From Mucilaginibacter sp. SG564 (GTDB taxonomy: Bacteria; Bacteroidota; Bacteroidia; Sphingobacteriales; Sphingobacteriaceae): DNA of 64,000 nt. The DNA is taken from positions 496,001 through 560,000 of the forward strand of contig NZ_JABGNA010000003.1 in the NCBI RefSeq assembly GCF_013149275.1, given 5' to 3'. Of the stretch, positions 17,508 to 27,926 are shown one piece after another. The translations under genes and the position numbers were made by a program. The notes under the pieces are model-generated. The model had not been told where the DNA came from and did not search any database. It saw only the letters and a program-made list of their open reading frames with translations. The stretch's first letter is position 1. Each line of letters opens with the position of its first letter.

Positions 17508-18759
17508 TATTATTTACTATTAATAATCCATAAACTACGCACAGATGCGCATACAACAAATCAGAGAACATAGAAACCCCGCTAACACAATTTGTTATAA
17601 TTACCCCAATAAAGAAGTATTTGATTAACTTATATGGACTGTTTTTATTTATCTTAAATGCGGCTGCGGCTATTAAACTCAATAAGCAAATAGTTGCTAT
17701 GATACCGCCGTATGCCTGGCAGTAAATTACCGCGCTTTCCGGAACGTTAACAATATCGGCATGGCTATAAGGACTTATATGATTATAAAAGTTGACAGGT
17801 GAAAAACCTAAACCGAAGAGTACATATTGAACATTGTGCGACAGGAAATTGAAATACGCTGCCCAGGTATTGATACGAAGACTGATATTGCTTTCGGATC
17901 CGTTATTTGAAAAGGAATCAATAGTGTAGGAAATCTTTTGTACAGCAGGCAGGTCAGATCCAAATATAACGATGCCGGTAATGATTATCGCAAAAACAAT
18001 TAAGATCCAACCTCTTTTAAGAATTGATTTTTTAGACCGAAGAAAAGATAAGGTGTAAACCACCACCAGGATCAAAATAGCTTCCCGGCTAACGGTAATA
18101 ACAATATTGATAAAAAACAAAGCCCCAACTATATAAAGGTGCTTACGTTTAATAACACCGCTTTGCTTTAATGATATAGCTAAAGTAAAAATTAACACAC
18201 AATAAGAACCCCATATTCCGTGTGCGAGACCATTTAACTGAACAAGCTTTAATGAAAATATATCTATTCCCCTGTTAGACATTCCGCTGCTGAGTGTTTC
18301 TGCATCAGAAAATATGGTATTAGCCACAGAAAAATTCATCATGTACATCAGAATATTTATAAGCAACGCCACGCATCCAAAAAGCACTAAATTTTTTAAT
18401 ACTTTTTGAGTATTCCTGATCTTTGATGCCCAATAAATGATAGGGATATAAATTATTTCCTTAACGCTTCTTAAAATAGCTCCAAAATCAACAACCGATG
18501 CTTGTGATATTATGGAAAAAAGCACCATGCACAGAAATATACCCAACAAAAGCCGTTGTTCTGAGTAAAGTATAAATTGCTTAAAACCAAAAACCAGCCC
18601 TACAAACATAAACAGCTCTGGCAGAAAGATATTAACACCCTCAGTAATAACCAGCTTAGGAATAAATGCCGACAGGATTACACTATAAACTATAATGTTT
18701 TGCCAGTCGGTTTTTCGTACCGGTTTTTCTTCTGATAAGTATGATGTTGTAGTTGTCAA
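17470..18759 (-). CDS. O-antigen polymerase/ligase-like membrane protein (Wzy-like)
   Basis: A 429-residue protein with about ten to twelve hydrophobic segments and a larger extracytoplasmic loop (about residues 270-330, with SLRINTWAAYFNFL and GLGFSPVNFYNH) as in Wzy/WaaL O-antigen ligase superfamily members. Wzy joins lipid-linked repeat units in the periplasm. Sequence identity in this family is low, so the call rests on topology and on its place among wzx, wzz and glycosyltransferase genes. The start at 18759 follows a short gap after the acyltransferase gene. Confidence 0.75.
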   Translation of the reverse strand: MTTTTSYLSEEKPVRKTDWQNIIVYSVILSAFIPKLVITEGVNIFLPELFMFVGLVFGFKQFILYSEQRLLLGIFLCMVLFSIISQASVVDFGAILRSVKEIIYIPIIYWASKIRNTQKVLKNLVLFGCVALLINILMYMMNFSVANTIFSDAETLSSGMSNRGIDIFSLKLVQLNGLAHGIWGSYCVLIFTLAISLKQSGVIKRKHLYIVGALFFINIVITVSREAILILVVVYTLSFLRSKKSILKRGWILIVFAIIITGIVIFGSDLPAVQKISYTIDSFSNNGSESNISLRINTWAAYFNFLSHNVQYVLFGLGFSPVNFYNHISPYSHADIVNVPESAVIYCQAYGGIIATICLLSLIAAAAFKINKNSPYKLIKYFFIGVIITNCVSGVSMFSDLLYAHLCVVYGLLIVNNNEDKSNTVNSQG

Positions 18760-18790
18760 TTAGGTATCAATATATAAAGGCATTCTAATG

Positions 18791-19336
18791 TTAAATATAT
18801 AGGTATGGCGTAAAATCAATGGTGTATTTGAGTGCCGACCTTCTTGTGCCAATAACCTTTGCTGGCACACCGCCTGCAATACTCATAGCGGGCACATCTT
18901 TGGTTACAACTGCCCCACTGGCAATTACACAACCCTTACCAAGGGTAACCCCTGGCAAAATCATTGCCCGCGATGCAATCCAAACATAATCTTCAATAAT
19001 TACATCGCCCTGCCTGGTTGCATGATAATCATCGTGTGGGTCGTGCTCCAAAGTATATATCCAGGTGCCTCTTGCTATATCTACGTTATCTTTAATGATG
19101 ATTTTGCCTTTTCTGCCGTCAAGTAAACATTCCGGGTTAATAAAGCAGTTATCGCCTATAGTTATATTGTTTTTAGGGTCCTCCAGATTCAATATTTTGA
19201 CATTGCAGCTCACAAAAGATCCCTTTCCTATTTTCATGTATAACCGCATGAAAAACATCCTGATAAAATTGATAGGTATCTTGCAAAAAAATGCGTTGAA
19301 CAAATAAAGTGATATATAATTAAAGGCTTTTTTCAT
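18791..19336 (-). CDS. Left-handed beta-helix acyltransferase (WcaF/LbetaH type)
   Basis: A 181-residue hexapeptide-repeat protein. Repeats run from about 50 to 160 ([73 protein letters not shown]), ending with GGVPAKVIG, the usual close of acetyl-CoA-dependent sugar O-acetyltransferases. The HD in [12 protein letters not shown] would include the catalytic His. It likely decorates a sugar of the polysaccharide. Confidence 0.88.
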   Translation of the reverse strand: MKKAFNYISLYLFNAFFCKIPINFIRMFFMRLYMKIGKGSFVSCNVKILNLEDPKNNITIGDNCFINPECLLDGRKGKIIIKDNVDIARGTWIYTLEHDPHDDYHATRQGDVIIEDYVWIASRAMILPGVTLGKGCVIASGAVVTKDVPAMSIAGGVPAKVIGTRRSALKYTIDFTPYLYI

Positions 19337-19438
19337 TTATAGGTTTGTTACTCCATGATCGTTTTGGGATGACTGTATAAAATTTTATTGTTTAGAGTAA
19401 GCTAAAAAACGTTTATCAATCCAATTAGCTACTGATAT

Positions 19439-20344
19439 TTAACTGCTCGCGGCTTTCTTTGATGTTAATATTGAAAAAAATGATTTTACCCCAAGCAAAA
19501 AATACTTAGCTCCAAATCTAAGCCAACTAATTATATTATTTGAATGTGTCCTGTTAAAATCAAATGTTTGCTTCAGGTTGGCATTTGAACGGTTAGAAAA
19601 TAATATGGCTTTAAAATCCTTAAATGATCGTACCTTATTTATCCCTGTTGTTTCAAAGTCATTATAAATTTTCAAAGAAGGTACCGCAAAAGCTTTATAT
19701 CCCGCCTTTTTAGCTCTTAAAAAAAAGTCGATATCGCCATAATACTGGGGAAATCTTTTTTCGTCAAAATACATGATATGGGTAACAATGTGAGCAGGTA
19801 TTAAAGTTCCCATACCACCAGACCAATCAATCTGGAGTATGTCATTGTAGATATCCTCCTTGTTAAACCCAATCAAAAGTTGCTTTCCTGTTTTTTCATA
19901 AAAATAACAACCAAAGTTAAATAATAAGCCCTCGTTATGTTGCCATAAAATTTTTGAAACAAAAATAGAATCGGAATCATATGCGTTGCTTAACATCAGC
20001 TTTTCCAATTCATAAAAATAATCTACAGAACATAGGGTATCATCATTCCATAATAAAATATGATCGCTTTTTAATACATCAATAGCATAATGGGCCCCCA
20101 TGTTCATGGATCCCGTCCACCAAAGATTACCGTTACCTTTTAACAGATCAATATCCGGGTAATGCTCTTCTATCCATTGCGCAGTTCCATCAGTTGAATT
20201 ATCATCAATTATAATGATCTTAAAAATATTAGTTCCGGTACCGTTTTCAGCATAATATTGCAATGCCTTATTGATGGCATCCACTCCCCTTATAGTAACT
20301 TCCAGTCTGTTAAAAACCGGTATTAAAATGGATATATTATTCAT
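19439..20344 (-). CDS. Glycosyltransferase family 2 protein
   Basis: A 301-residue GT-A enzyme with the opening NISILIPVFNRLEVTIRG, the nucleotide-binding IIIIDDNSTDGTAQWIE, and ILLWNDDTL carrying the metal-binding DD. LWWTGSMNMGAHYA and DWSGGMGTLIP are typical of the rhamnosyltransferase-like RfbF/GT2 subgroup. It has no membrane segment. It belongs to the minus-strand polysaccharide operon, 94 nt before the gap preceding the acyltransferase gene. Confidence 0.9.
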   Translation of the reverse strand: MNNISILIPVFNRLEVTIRGVDAINKALQYYAENGTGTNIFKIIIIDDNSTDGTAQWIEEHYPDIDLLKGNGNLWWTGSMNMGAHYAIDVLKSDHILLWNDDTLCSVDYFYELEKLMLSNAYDSDSIFVSKILWQHNEGLLFNFGCYFYEKTGKQLLIGFNKEDIYNDILQIDWSGGMGTLIPAHIVTHIMYFDEKRFPQYYGDIDFFLRAKKAGYKAFAVPSLKIYNDFETTGINKVRSFKDFKAILFSNRSNANLKQTFDFNRTHSNNIISWLRFGAKYFLLGVKSFFSILTSKKAASS

Positions 20345-20399
20345 GCCGTTAGTTGATGTGTGGGTTACTCTCTGTTGTAAATACGAGTTTATACAGAAA

Positions 20400-21536
20400 T
20401 TAAATCATGTACTCTTTTTCTAATAAAGAGATATTTTCAAATACTTTATTAATGTCAATCGCATCCAGACAGGGATAAGGATCAGTTGCGTTAAATTTGT
20501 AAATACACTGCCAATTACAATTAAAACAGGGCATCAGTTCATAACATAGTTTAACTTTTTTACTATTTCCATAACTAACAAATCGCTCAAAATGTCCTCC
20601 CCCGGCTAAACATATAGTAGCCTTATTTAATGCCATACTTAGATGATACGGCCCGCTATCATTACAAATAACACCTAAGCTTTTATTAATTATATAAGGC
20701 ATTTCACCGAGTGCTGTTTTTCCGGATAGATCGGTGATTTTGTTTAGATGTCCGTGGGGTAAAGAATTGATAATTTCCCCAACAATCAATGAATCCTTCG
20801 GCGACCCGATAAAACAAACGTTATAACCTTTATCAATTAAAAAATCCACTATTTTAGCATAAGAAGATAATCTCAATTGCCTGTTTACCGATCCGGCTCC
20901 AGGGGCTACAATAAGATATGGACCCTCTATCTTTGAGTCATATCTATCAGCATCTAATTCAAGAGAAGGACCTTCTATGTGAGATTTAACCCCGGTTATA
21001 AACTCTGTAAGTGCCTTGTTAAAGCCAAATTCACTTTTAATATCAGAAGGCATTATAAACAGCTTATTGTAAATCAGATTAAAAATCGGTTTCTTCCAAA
21101 AACTCATTCTTAATGTATCGCCGTCTATGGTCACTTTTTCATCTGCGGCGGTAAGCCAGGTAATGATTTCCGTTTCGGGTGTACGCGAATAATGAAAATT
21201 AATAACTGCGCGATACTTACATACAGCAGCCTGTTTTAAGATATCTATCTTGTTTTTTAAAAAAGGCTGCAGATCAAATGAAATAACGTTGTCTATAACA
21301 TCACCATCTAATTCCAATGCTAATTCTTTCAAAGCTTTATCACATATCACGGTGATTTTGCATTGTTTATATTTCTCGCTATAGGCTATTTCCCTCAAAA
21401 AATTTCTAAAAATGATATAATCACCAATGGCATCCATTTTTAGAATAAGAAGTCTATCAGACACCTTTTCCGGACTAAAAAGATGCCTGATCTTAGTTTT
21501 AACAACATATACCAGAAAAATAAATTGCTTTAACAT
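20400..21536 (-). CDS. Glycosyltransferase family 9 protein with C-terminal cysteine cluster
   Basis: A 378-residue GT-B protein with RLLILKMDAIGDYIIFRNFL near the N-terminus, LIVAPGAGSVNRQLRLSSYA and FIGSPKDS in the donor domain, and GVICNDSGPYHLSMAL as the family's DSGxxH site. Near the end four cysteines are grouped (CFNCNWQC, then YPCLDAI), as in several GT9 relatives where they may bind metal or form disulfides. It is the second GT9 of the locus and, with the first, a candidate user of ADP-heptose. Confidence 0.86.
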   Translation of the reverse strand: MLKQFIFLVYVVKTKIRHLFSPEKVSDRLLILKMDAIGDYIIFRNFLREIAYSEKYKQCKITVICDKALKELALELDGDVIDNVISFDLQPFLKNKIDILKQAAVCKYRAVINFHYSRTPETEIITWLTAADEKVTIDGDTLRMSFWKKPIFNLIYNKLFIMPSDIKSEFGFNKALTEFITGVKSHIEGPSLELDADRYDSKIEGPYLIVAPGAGSVNRQLRLSSYAKIVDFLIDKGYNVCFIGSPKDSLIVGEIINSLPHGHLNKITDLSGKTALGEMPYIINKSLGVICNDSGPYHLSMALNKATICLAGGGHFERFVSYGNSKKVKLCYELMPCFNCNWQCIYKFNATDPYPCLDAIDINKVFENISLLEKEYMI

Positions 21537-21592
21537 CTCTTACAAATCTAACAGATCAAATATTTAATAAAATCCCTGATAACCTGTGCCAG

Positions 21593-22948
21593 CTATTTGT
21601 TCCAAATACCAGTTGCACTATTATTTATAATCCTGTAACATTGAATTGGGGACCATACCGAACTCACCAGCAGGCAAAGTATATTTGCTATTACAATTGA
21701 CGACACCCCCAGTTGTGTGTATTTCACCAAAACATAGCATAAGGGTATATTAATAGTCCCTACAAATATCGAACTATATAATTGTAACCTGATTTTACCT
21801 ACCCCGTTAATAAAGTAGGCAAAAACATTATTCCAGTTAGATACCATCGCATACACACCAAGAGAAATTGAAAGCGATAATGGTATAGCTATTTTACTAC
21901 CAACCCATATCCTGTAAACTGTTCCGGCGGCAACAATTAAAAGTATTACACCCAAAACCTGAATTACCCATATCTTCAACAATTTTTTAAAAGCTTTATT
22001 TATCCAATCAAGATCCTTTACCGTGTAAGCATGGGTAAATGCCGACCAATACGGCATCATGATTATTAAAAATGCAATGGTAGGAATGGTAAAATATTTA
22101 TATGCTACATTGAAAGAGGTAACATATTCGGGTGAATAGAATTGAGTTATAAGTATGTTATCTGTAGAAAAGATAATGATGCCTACAAATTGGATACAAA
22201 AAAACTGGATACCCACATTAAACAATGTTTTAATATAGCTTTTCCTGAAAAATTTAAATGACGGTTTTAGAAAACTATATTTCGACTTTGAATAAATGAT
22301 ATAGTTAAAAAAGATCAATACAATTACCGGAGCTAAGGCTACGGTAATACTAAACAAAGCAAAAGATGGCTTTGCGGTTTTTGAAAGTAAAAAAATGCAG
22401 GTAAGGGTTGATAAGCTTATTGAAAAATCAAGAAGGGTTCTTAAATAAGTTTTTTGCATAGCAATAGCCACCGTTCCGCCCAGATCTAAAACAAGCCTTA
22501 TGCAAAAAGAAAGAACGATAAGGTAAGTAGTGAGCAGCAGTGTTTTGGAATTGATATTCGTTTTTAATATGCTATTCCAATCCAAAAACACATTGCACAA
22601 TGCAAAAACTATAAAAAGACCAAGCATCACCGTACCAAAAAGCACATAAGTGGTGCTTACATATTCGCGTGCTAAAGTATTATTGCCCTGTGCTACAGCT
22701 TCGGTTAATTTGTTTCGAAGACCATTACCTAAGCCTACGTCCATATAGGATAGCCATCCGGTTATTGATGTGAGGGTAAGCCATACCCCATATTCAGTTT
22801 TATCAATATACAACAGGGCTATGGGCACCAAAAGAAAACTGCAAAATAACCCTGCTCCTTTAAAAACTACATTTAAGGTTGTATTTATCTGTATAGCTCT
22901 CGATCGTTCATCCTTATTAAGAATCAAAGTTTTAATTTTCTCTATCAT
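21593..22948 (-). CDS. Oligosaccharide flippase (Wzx/MATE-MVF superfamily)
   Basis: A 451-residue integral membrane protein with about twelve hydrophobic segments. The first helix pair (VFKGAGLFCSFLLVPIALLY) and YGVWLTLTSITGWLSYMDVG, then GNGLRNKLTEA, are typical of polysaccharide-synthesis flippases. Wzx moves the lipid-linked repeat unit across the inner membrane. Its stop lies just before GT9, and its start is 2 nt after the Wzz-like gene's stop codon, which places it in the same transcript. Confidence 0.9.
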   Translation of the reverse strand: MIEKIKTLILNKDERSRAIQINTTLNVVFKGAGLFCSFLLVPIALLYIDKTEYGVWLTLTSITGWLSYMDVGLGNGLRNKLTEAVAQGNNTLAREYVSTTYVLFGTVMLGLFIVFALCNVFLDWNSILKTNINSKTLLLTTYLIVLSFCIRLVLDLGGTVAIAMQKTYLRTLLDFSISLSTLTCIFLLSKTAKPSFALFSITVALAPVIVLIFFNYIIYSKSKYSFLKPSFKFFRKSYIKTLFNVGIQFFCIQFVGIIIFSTDNILITQFYSPEYVTSFNVAYKYFTIPTIAFLIIMMPYWSAFTHAYTVKDLDWINKAFKKLLKIWVIQVLGVILLIVAAGTVYRIWVGSKIAIPLSLSISLGVYAMVSNWNNVFAYFINGVGKIRLQLYSSIFVGTINIPLCYVLVKYTQLGVSSIVIANILCLLVSSVWSPIQCYRIINNSATGIWNK

Positions 22949-22950
22949 CT

Positions 22951-24030
22951 TTAACTATCCTTACCCCCCAATTCCCTAAAACTTCTGGCTAATAACAACC
23001 AAAAAATACAAACAAATGCAAAAAGTAGCCCTCCCAGTAATATTCCGCCTATCTTGCCTAATTTTTCTTTGGTCAATGGAAATACAGGGGTATCAATTAC
23101 CTGTATTAAGGGGGCCTCCTGACGAAGCGAGATTTTAGCTAATTCCAGGTTCTTAACAATTTCGGCATAAATAGCTGTACTTGCCTGCACGTCTATCTGT
23201 TTTCTCTGAGATGGCACTTTAAGGATTGAATGCAAAGGGTTAGCATTAGGAATAGCATCAATGGATGAGGCTACGCTACCTAAACTACTATTTAAAACAG
23301 CTTTTACACTATCAGCCTGCCGTTGAAGAACATTTACATTAGTTGATGTCTTTTTTATTTTAGTTTTAATATAAAAGTCATTAACCGTTGTAACCAATTT
23401 ATCGTTAAACTCCTTGGCAAAAAGTTCATCTACAAACGAAATATCAACCTTTATAATAGTGAGTTTTTTATCAGGCTTACTTATATCTAATACTTTTTTA
23501 TTAATGGCTTTAGCTATATCGGTTATGATACTATCCTGTGTACGGTTAAAGCTATCTGATGATCCCAGAAAATTAATGGTATCTATACCCTTTTGTTTCC
23601 ACTTTTTTCTAAGCTCCAGGGCACTGATGTATCTGTCAATTAATAATTGCTTTCTATTGTTAACTGTTATTTCGCTTAGAAGGGCTTTCTCGATCATGAT
23701 TCTGGATTTATAAAGCTCCATAATGTTATCGCCCTGAAAAACACCACCCGCGCCTGCAGCTCCTCCCAGGTCTATCCCTGCCAATGAAGCCAGCCCGGCA
23801 ACCTGACTTAATCCTCCCCCGGATTTACCCTCATCTAAAACAAATGTACACGTGGCCGTATAAACAGGCTTTTTTACAAAAGAATAAATAAGCCCTAAAA
23901 CCCCGCCCAAAACGCCAAAGGCAACTATAGTTAATATTTTGGTTTTTAGATATTTAACAACCAATTTATATCGCAACAGAACATCTTTTATAGATAATTC
24001 ATCAGGCTCAGTTGTTTTTGGTTTGTCCAT
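22951..24030 (-). CDS. Wzz-family chain-length determinant protein
   Basis: A 359-residue protein with two membrane segments, at about residues 33-53 (ILTIVAFGVLGGVLGLIYSF) and near the C-terminus (GGILLGGLLFAFVCIFWLLL), flanking a large periplasmic coiled region. The order PVYTATCTFVL, then a proline-rich PVFPLTKEKLG before the second helix, is standard for Wzz/PCP proteins. It has no fused tyrosine-kinase domain, and no kinase or phosphatase gene is seen in the locus. It should control polymer length together with Wzy and Wza. Confidence 0.9.
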   Translation of the reverse strand: MDKPKTTEPDELSIKDVLLRYKLVVKYLKTKILTIVAFGVLGGVLGLIYSFVKKPVYTATCTFVLDEGKSGGGLSQVAGLASLAGIDLGGAAGAGGVFQGDNIMELYKSRIMIEKALLSEITVNNRKQLLIDRYISALELRKKWKQKGIDTINFLGSSDSFNRTQDSIITDIAKAINKKVLDISKPDKKLTIIKVDISFVDELFAKEFNDKLVTTVNDFYIKTKIKKTSTNVNVLQRQADSVKAVLNSSLGSVASSIDAIPNANPLHSILKVPSQRKQIDVQASTAIYAEIVKNLELAKISLRQEAPLIQVIDTPVFPLTKEKLGKIGGILLGGLLFAFVCIFWLLLARSFRELGGKDS

Positions 24031-24070
24031 TTAGTATCCAATAAAGTGGTTAAAATTCAATAAAGAGGGA

Positions 24071-26554
24071 TTATTTATTCAAACTAACTATTCCAAAAAT
24101 AATTGCACCTAATGAGGCCAGCCCGGTTGCCAATCCTATAAAGTTTTGTATCCCGCCACCTTTTGATTCAGGTTTTTTAGGTACATATATTTCGGATCCG
24201 GGTTTTACATCGGGATGATTGTTAAAAAACAGGAATTTGCGTGTCCCCTTTACCGTTCCGTTAGCGTAAACAACATATGCCCCTCTTCTTAATGACCGCG
24301 GCGAATAACCACCCGCATTATAAATATAATCATTAAAGGATTTTGAATTGTTGTAAACAACAGCGCTTGGGTATAATACCTCGCCATTAACCCGTACAAC
24401 CTGTTGTTGCTTAGGTACGCGCAGCACGTCGCCATCCTCCAGCAACAGATCGCCTTTTGAGCCGGGTGATTTCAAGACGCTTTTAAGATCTATGCCAACA
24501 AAGTTATTTCTCTGTTGCATATCGTTGTTAACACCGGTTGTATCACTATAAGTTCTTTTTAGCCTGTTCAACTGCTCATTACGTTCCCGGGCTATAGCTA
24601 CCGTATCTGATTTGCTTTTATCGATACCCAAAATGGCTATATAGTTTCTTTTTAATGATCCGCCATCTACATCTGCCGAAGCTGTTAAACCACCTGCCCT
24701 GGCAACCAGGTCAGATATTTTTTCGTTTTTGGTTTTAATTGTATATGTACCTGGGTATAAAACTTCCCCCTCTATGTGCACTATTTTCTGCTTCTCAAAT
24801 CCGGGCAGGTTATATACCGATACAATATCATAAGGTTTCAATACAAATCCTGTATCTGTGGCGCTGATAGGCCCATCTATATTAACAACATAAACCTGTG
24901 CTACCGCGCTGTTTCGGGAAGATGGATCGCCATTGTTTATTCTTCTGGCTACTTCAATCCTGTTAGTACTCGCTCCTTCGGCAAAGCCACCTGCTTTTTG
25001 TATCAGATCGGCTACCGTTTGATGTTCCGAATAAGCAAATACACCCGGTTTACGTACCGCGCCATTAATGGTAACCTGGTATATATCACGCAAATCAAAA
25101 ATTGATGATATGGTGATGATATCTTCCCGCTGTAAAGCAATAGAAGATTTTTTACTGATGATATCTTTTACATTAAATGGAATAAGCTCTGTTGTATTAT
25201 CTGGCTTTAACCTTACAATATTTCCACGCTCCATAAAAGCGTCTTCTTTTAGTCCAGAAGCTTTCTCAATAAGCTGCGCTAATGTTAGCCCATTTTGCAA
25301 CTCATATTCTCCTGGCCTGAAAACCGCTCCATTAATAACCACCCGGTTTTCAAACCGGCTTAAAACGGATTCTACAGTATATCTATCGCCTCTTAATGGT
25401 ATGTAATTTTTATAATCGGCTTCAAAAACATCGGTTAAGCGGCGCTGCTGATCACTCACTTGCGTTACCTTAATCCGTGCGGTATAGGCGCTGTCTGTAA
25501 AACCGCCGGCAAAATCAATTACATTTTGCAGATTTTCGCCCGGTAAAACCTCAAATAATGCAGGTATTTTAACTTGCCCGTCCATTTCAACACGCGTTCT
25601 GTAAGTAGGTACCCGCACAATATCCTGATCCTGCAGGGTTATATTATCTTTTTGACTTCCCTTTACCAGAAAGTCATAAACATCCAAATGCCTGATGATA
25701 CGGTTGTTCCGGATGATCTCGATCTGCCTTAATGTACCTATACGGTTTGGGCCACCTGCGGCATAAAGCGCGTTAAAAACAGATGATAATGATGACAAGG
25801 TATATGTGCCTGGCTTGGTTAACTGCCCTACCATAATAACCTTAATGCTACGGATATTACCCAACGTGATCTGTACGTTTGTACCCCGCCCTAAAGCATA
25901 ATTACTGGCTTGCAGCCTGCTTTTTATAGTGGCTGTTGCCTGCTCAATAGTTTTACCTCCAACGTTGATGATACCCACACCGGGAATATTAATATTACCA
26001 TCTGGCGATACATCGAGTTTCCAATTTACCTGTGAGTTGCCATAAACATTAATAATAAGCTGATCTTCTGTACCTAGTACGTAGTTTAAAGGAGTTGCCA
26101 GTTTTAAATTGGGCTCAAACTTCATATTCCGGTTTTGAAATATATCTAGGCCAAATATTTTGGGGCCACGGTTATTAGTATTCTGAACAGATTTATCATT
26201 TTCGAGCGAGTCGACTTTGTAATTTAAACTCCGTTTTCCTGATGAACCGCTGCTGTCGCTGGCCGACAACCCCGCGCCACCACTTTTCCTGATCAGATCA
26301 ACACGGGCCTGTAATTTCTGGATCTGCGCATCTGGCATACCCCGGCCGCGGGCCTGTTGTATCAAATCATCATCACTTAGTCCTGAACTTTGGGCCTGCT
26401 GCATTAACTGCCTTATCTGCTGATCAGATAAAGCATCTACATTAATATTGGAAAGATTTTGGGGGTTTATATTGCTTTGCGCAGTGGCATGGTTGATTGC
26501 CCCGCAACAAAACACAATAAAAAGCAGAAATATAAGGAACTTAGTTTTAATCAT
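24071..26554 (-). CDS. Wza-like polysaccharide export outer-membrane protein (SLBB domains)
   Basis: From the chosen start the product is 827 aa. It has a signal peptide (MIKTKFLIFLLFIVFCCGA to ATAQS), a short helical SHOCT-like stretch (SGLSDDDLIQQARGRGMPD), the polysaccharide export domain (LGTEDQLIINVYGNSQVN) and several SLBB domains (VDGQVKIPALFEVLPGENLQ, VNGEVLYPSAVVY, with repeated PGTY/PGVF motifs). A C-terminal hydrophobic helix closes it. The frame is open to 26620, but a TACCTTTG promoter box at 26614-26607 makes translation from there unlikely. It forms the outer-membrane channel for the polysaccharide. Confidence 0.93.
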   Translation of the reverse strand: MIKTKFLIFLLFIVFCCGAINHATAQSNINPQNLSNINVDALSDQQIRQLMQQAQSSGLSDDDLIQQARGRGMPDAQIQKLQARVDLIRKSGGAGLSASDSSGSSGKRSLNYKVDSLENDKSVQNTNNRGPKIFGLDIFQNRNMKFEPNLKLATPLNYVLGTEDQLIINVYGNSQVNWKLDVSPDGNINIPGVGIINVGGKTIEQATATIKSRLQASNYALGRGTNVQITLGNIRSIKVIMVGQLTKPGTYTLSSLSSVFNALYAAGGPNRIGTLRQIEIIRNNRIIRHLDVYDFLVKGSQKDNITLQDQDIVRVPTYRTRVEMDGQVKIPALFEVLPGENLQNVIDFAGGFTDSAYTARIKVTQVSDQQRRLTDVFEADYKNYIPLRGDRYTVESVLSRFENRVVINGAVFRPGEYELQNGLTLAQLIEKASGLKEDAFMERGNIVRLKPDNTTELIPFNVKDIISKKSSIALQREDIITISSIFDLRDIYQVTINGAVRKPGVFAYSEHQTVADLIQKAGGFAEGASTNRIEVARRINNGDPSSRNSAVAQVYVVNIDGPISATDTGFVLKPYDIVSVYNLPGFEKQKIVHIEGEVLYPGTYTIKTKNEKISDLVARAGGLTASADVDGGSLKRNYIAILGIDKSKSDTVAIARERNEQLNRLKRTYSDTTGVNNDMQQRNNFVGIDLKSVLKSPGSKGDLLLEDGDVLRVPKQQQVVRVNGEVLYPSAVVYNNSKSFNDYIYNAGGYSPRSLRRGAYVVYANGTVKGTRKFLFFNNHPDVKPGSEIYVPKKPESKGGGIQNFIGLATGLASLGAIIFGIVSLNK

Positions 26555-26606
26555 ATTTGAAAAATATCGGGGTCTAAGCCCTGCAATAAACGGATTTAGA
26601 TTTTTG

Positions 26607-26614
26607 CAAAGGTA
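26607..26614 (-). promoter_or_regulatory. -7 box upstream of the wza-like gene
   Basis: The minus strand reads TACCTTTG, followed by CAAAAA, an exact TAnnTTTG match. The start of transcription would be near 26603, about 50 nt before the ATG at 26554. This decides against the longer ORF start at 26620. Confidence 0.5.
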
Positions 26615-26739
26615 AACCAATTTGTTGGCGAAGACGGTTGTAAAATTTTATATTACTTAATGATTTTATAGTTTTTTTTAACCAAATATTAAATTACATT
26701 CTCCATAAAGTTAAAAAACACAAATAACAGATTTATTTT

Positions 26740-27252
26740 TTAAACCTTGCCAGGAATTTGCTGCCTGATCTTTTCGATAATAGAAGTTGATGAGTAACCT
26801 TGCACAAAATCAATGGTTTTTACATCACCGCCATTGGCTAACACTTCTTTGCTTCCAACAATATTTTCCACGGCATAGTCTGCCCCTTTTACCAGGATAT
26901 CGGGCAATAAGGTACTAATAAGATTAAGTGGGGTATCTTCTTCAAAAATTACAATAGCATCAACAAAAAACAGGGCAGCCAAAATAGCCGCACGACTATT
27001 TTGATCATTTACCGGCCTGCTTTCCCCCTTAATGCGCTTTACCGAACTATCGGCATTTAAACCAATAATAAGCTTTTCACCAAGTTCGGCGGCTTTGGCC
27101 AGGTAAGTAATATGACCGATATGCAGAAGATCAAATACGCCATTGGTAAAAACAACCTTTTGCCCTTTATTTTGCCAGTCTTTAACCTGAGTTTTAAGCA
27201 AAGAGATATTAGTTATTTTGCTTATCAATATTTTTTCGAGGTCGATTCTCAT
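26740..27252 (-). CDS. rfaE2: D-glycero-beta-D-manno-heptose 1-phosphate adenylyltransferase (HldE C-terminal type)
   Basis: A 170-residue nucleotidyltransferase with VFTNGVFDLLHIGHITYL (the HxGH adenylyltransferase motif), IGLNADSSVKRIKG and a late GYSSTSIIEKI that matches the S-T-T/S region of the family. It makes ADP-heptose from heptose 1-phosphate and ATP. In Escherichia coli this domain is fused to the kinase; here the kinase is a separate gene (27927-28907). It sits directly after gmhA in the operon. Confidence 0.93.
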   Translation of the reverse strand: MRIDLEKILISKITNISLLKTQVKDWQNKGQKVVFTNGVFDLLHIGHITYLAKAAELGEKLIIGLNADSSVKRIKGESRPVNDQNSRAAILAALFFVDAIVIFEEDTPLNLISTLLPDILVKGADYAVENIVGSKEVLANGGDVKTIDFVQGYSSTSIIEKIRQQIPGKV

Positions 27253-27301
27253 GTATTTATATCTTATGGCACCTGTGTGATTGGTTGACTAAGCTGATAT
27301 G

Positions 27302-27859
27302 TTACTGAAACAAATCATCAACCGATTGGCAAAGTATATGCCCTATTAATATATGCATTTCCTGTATGCGGGCGGTTATGTTTGATGGTACAATGATGTT
27401 CAGATCACATAATCCGTTCATTTTACCTCCATCACGTCCCGATAACCCCAGGGTTTTACACTTAAATTTTGCAGCGGTTTCAAAGGCATTGAGGATACCC
27501 TGGCTATTACCACTGGTTGAAATACCTATAAACAGATCACCGGTATGCGCGAAAGCTTCAACCTGGCGAGAAAATACATGATCATAACCATAATCATTGG
27601 CTATAGCCGTAAGTGCCGATGTATCAACCGTTAAAGCAATGCCAGGCAAAGCTCTCCGTTCTTTAACAAATCTACCGCTTAACTCGGCGGCAATATGCTG
27701 GGCATCGGCTGCACTGCCACCGTTACCTGCCAATAAAACCTTGTTACCGTTTTTTATTGTATCAGATATCATTTGACAGGCCTTTTCAATATCACCGGCA
27801 AGGTTATCTATAACCCGTTGTGTGGTATTCTGGTGATCTTGTAGTGCTTCTAAAATCAT
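27302..27859 (-). CDS. gmhA: D-sedoheptulose 7-phosphate isomerase
   Basis: A 185-residue SIS-fold protein with [48 protein letters not shown] and, near the end, [19 protein letters not shown] carrying the conserved His. It converts sedoheptulose 7-phosphate to D-glycero-D-manno-heptose 7-phosphate, the first step of ADP-heptose synthesis. It is flanked by the kinase and adenylyltransferase genes of the same pathway. Confidence 0.94.
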   Translation of the reverse strand: MILEALQDHQNTTQRVIDNLAGDIEKACQMISDTIKNGNKVLLAGNGGSAADAQHIAAELSGRFVKERRALPGIALTVDTSALTAIANDYGYDHVFSRQVEAFAHTGDLFIGISTSGNSQGILNAFETAAKFKCKTLGLSGRDGGKMNGLCDLNIIVPSNITARIQEMHILIGHILCQSVDDLFQ

Positions 27860-27926
27860 TGTAATTATATTGTTTGGAAACTTTTGTGTTTGATATAGCT
27901 GCTAACTTTTATTTTTTAGGCCAGAC

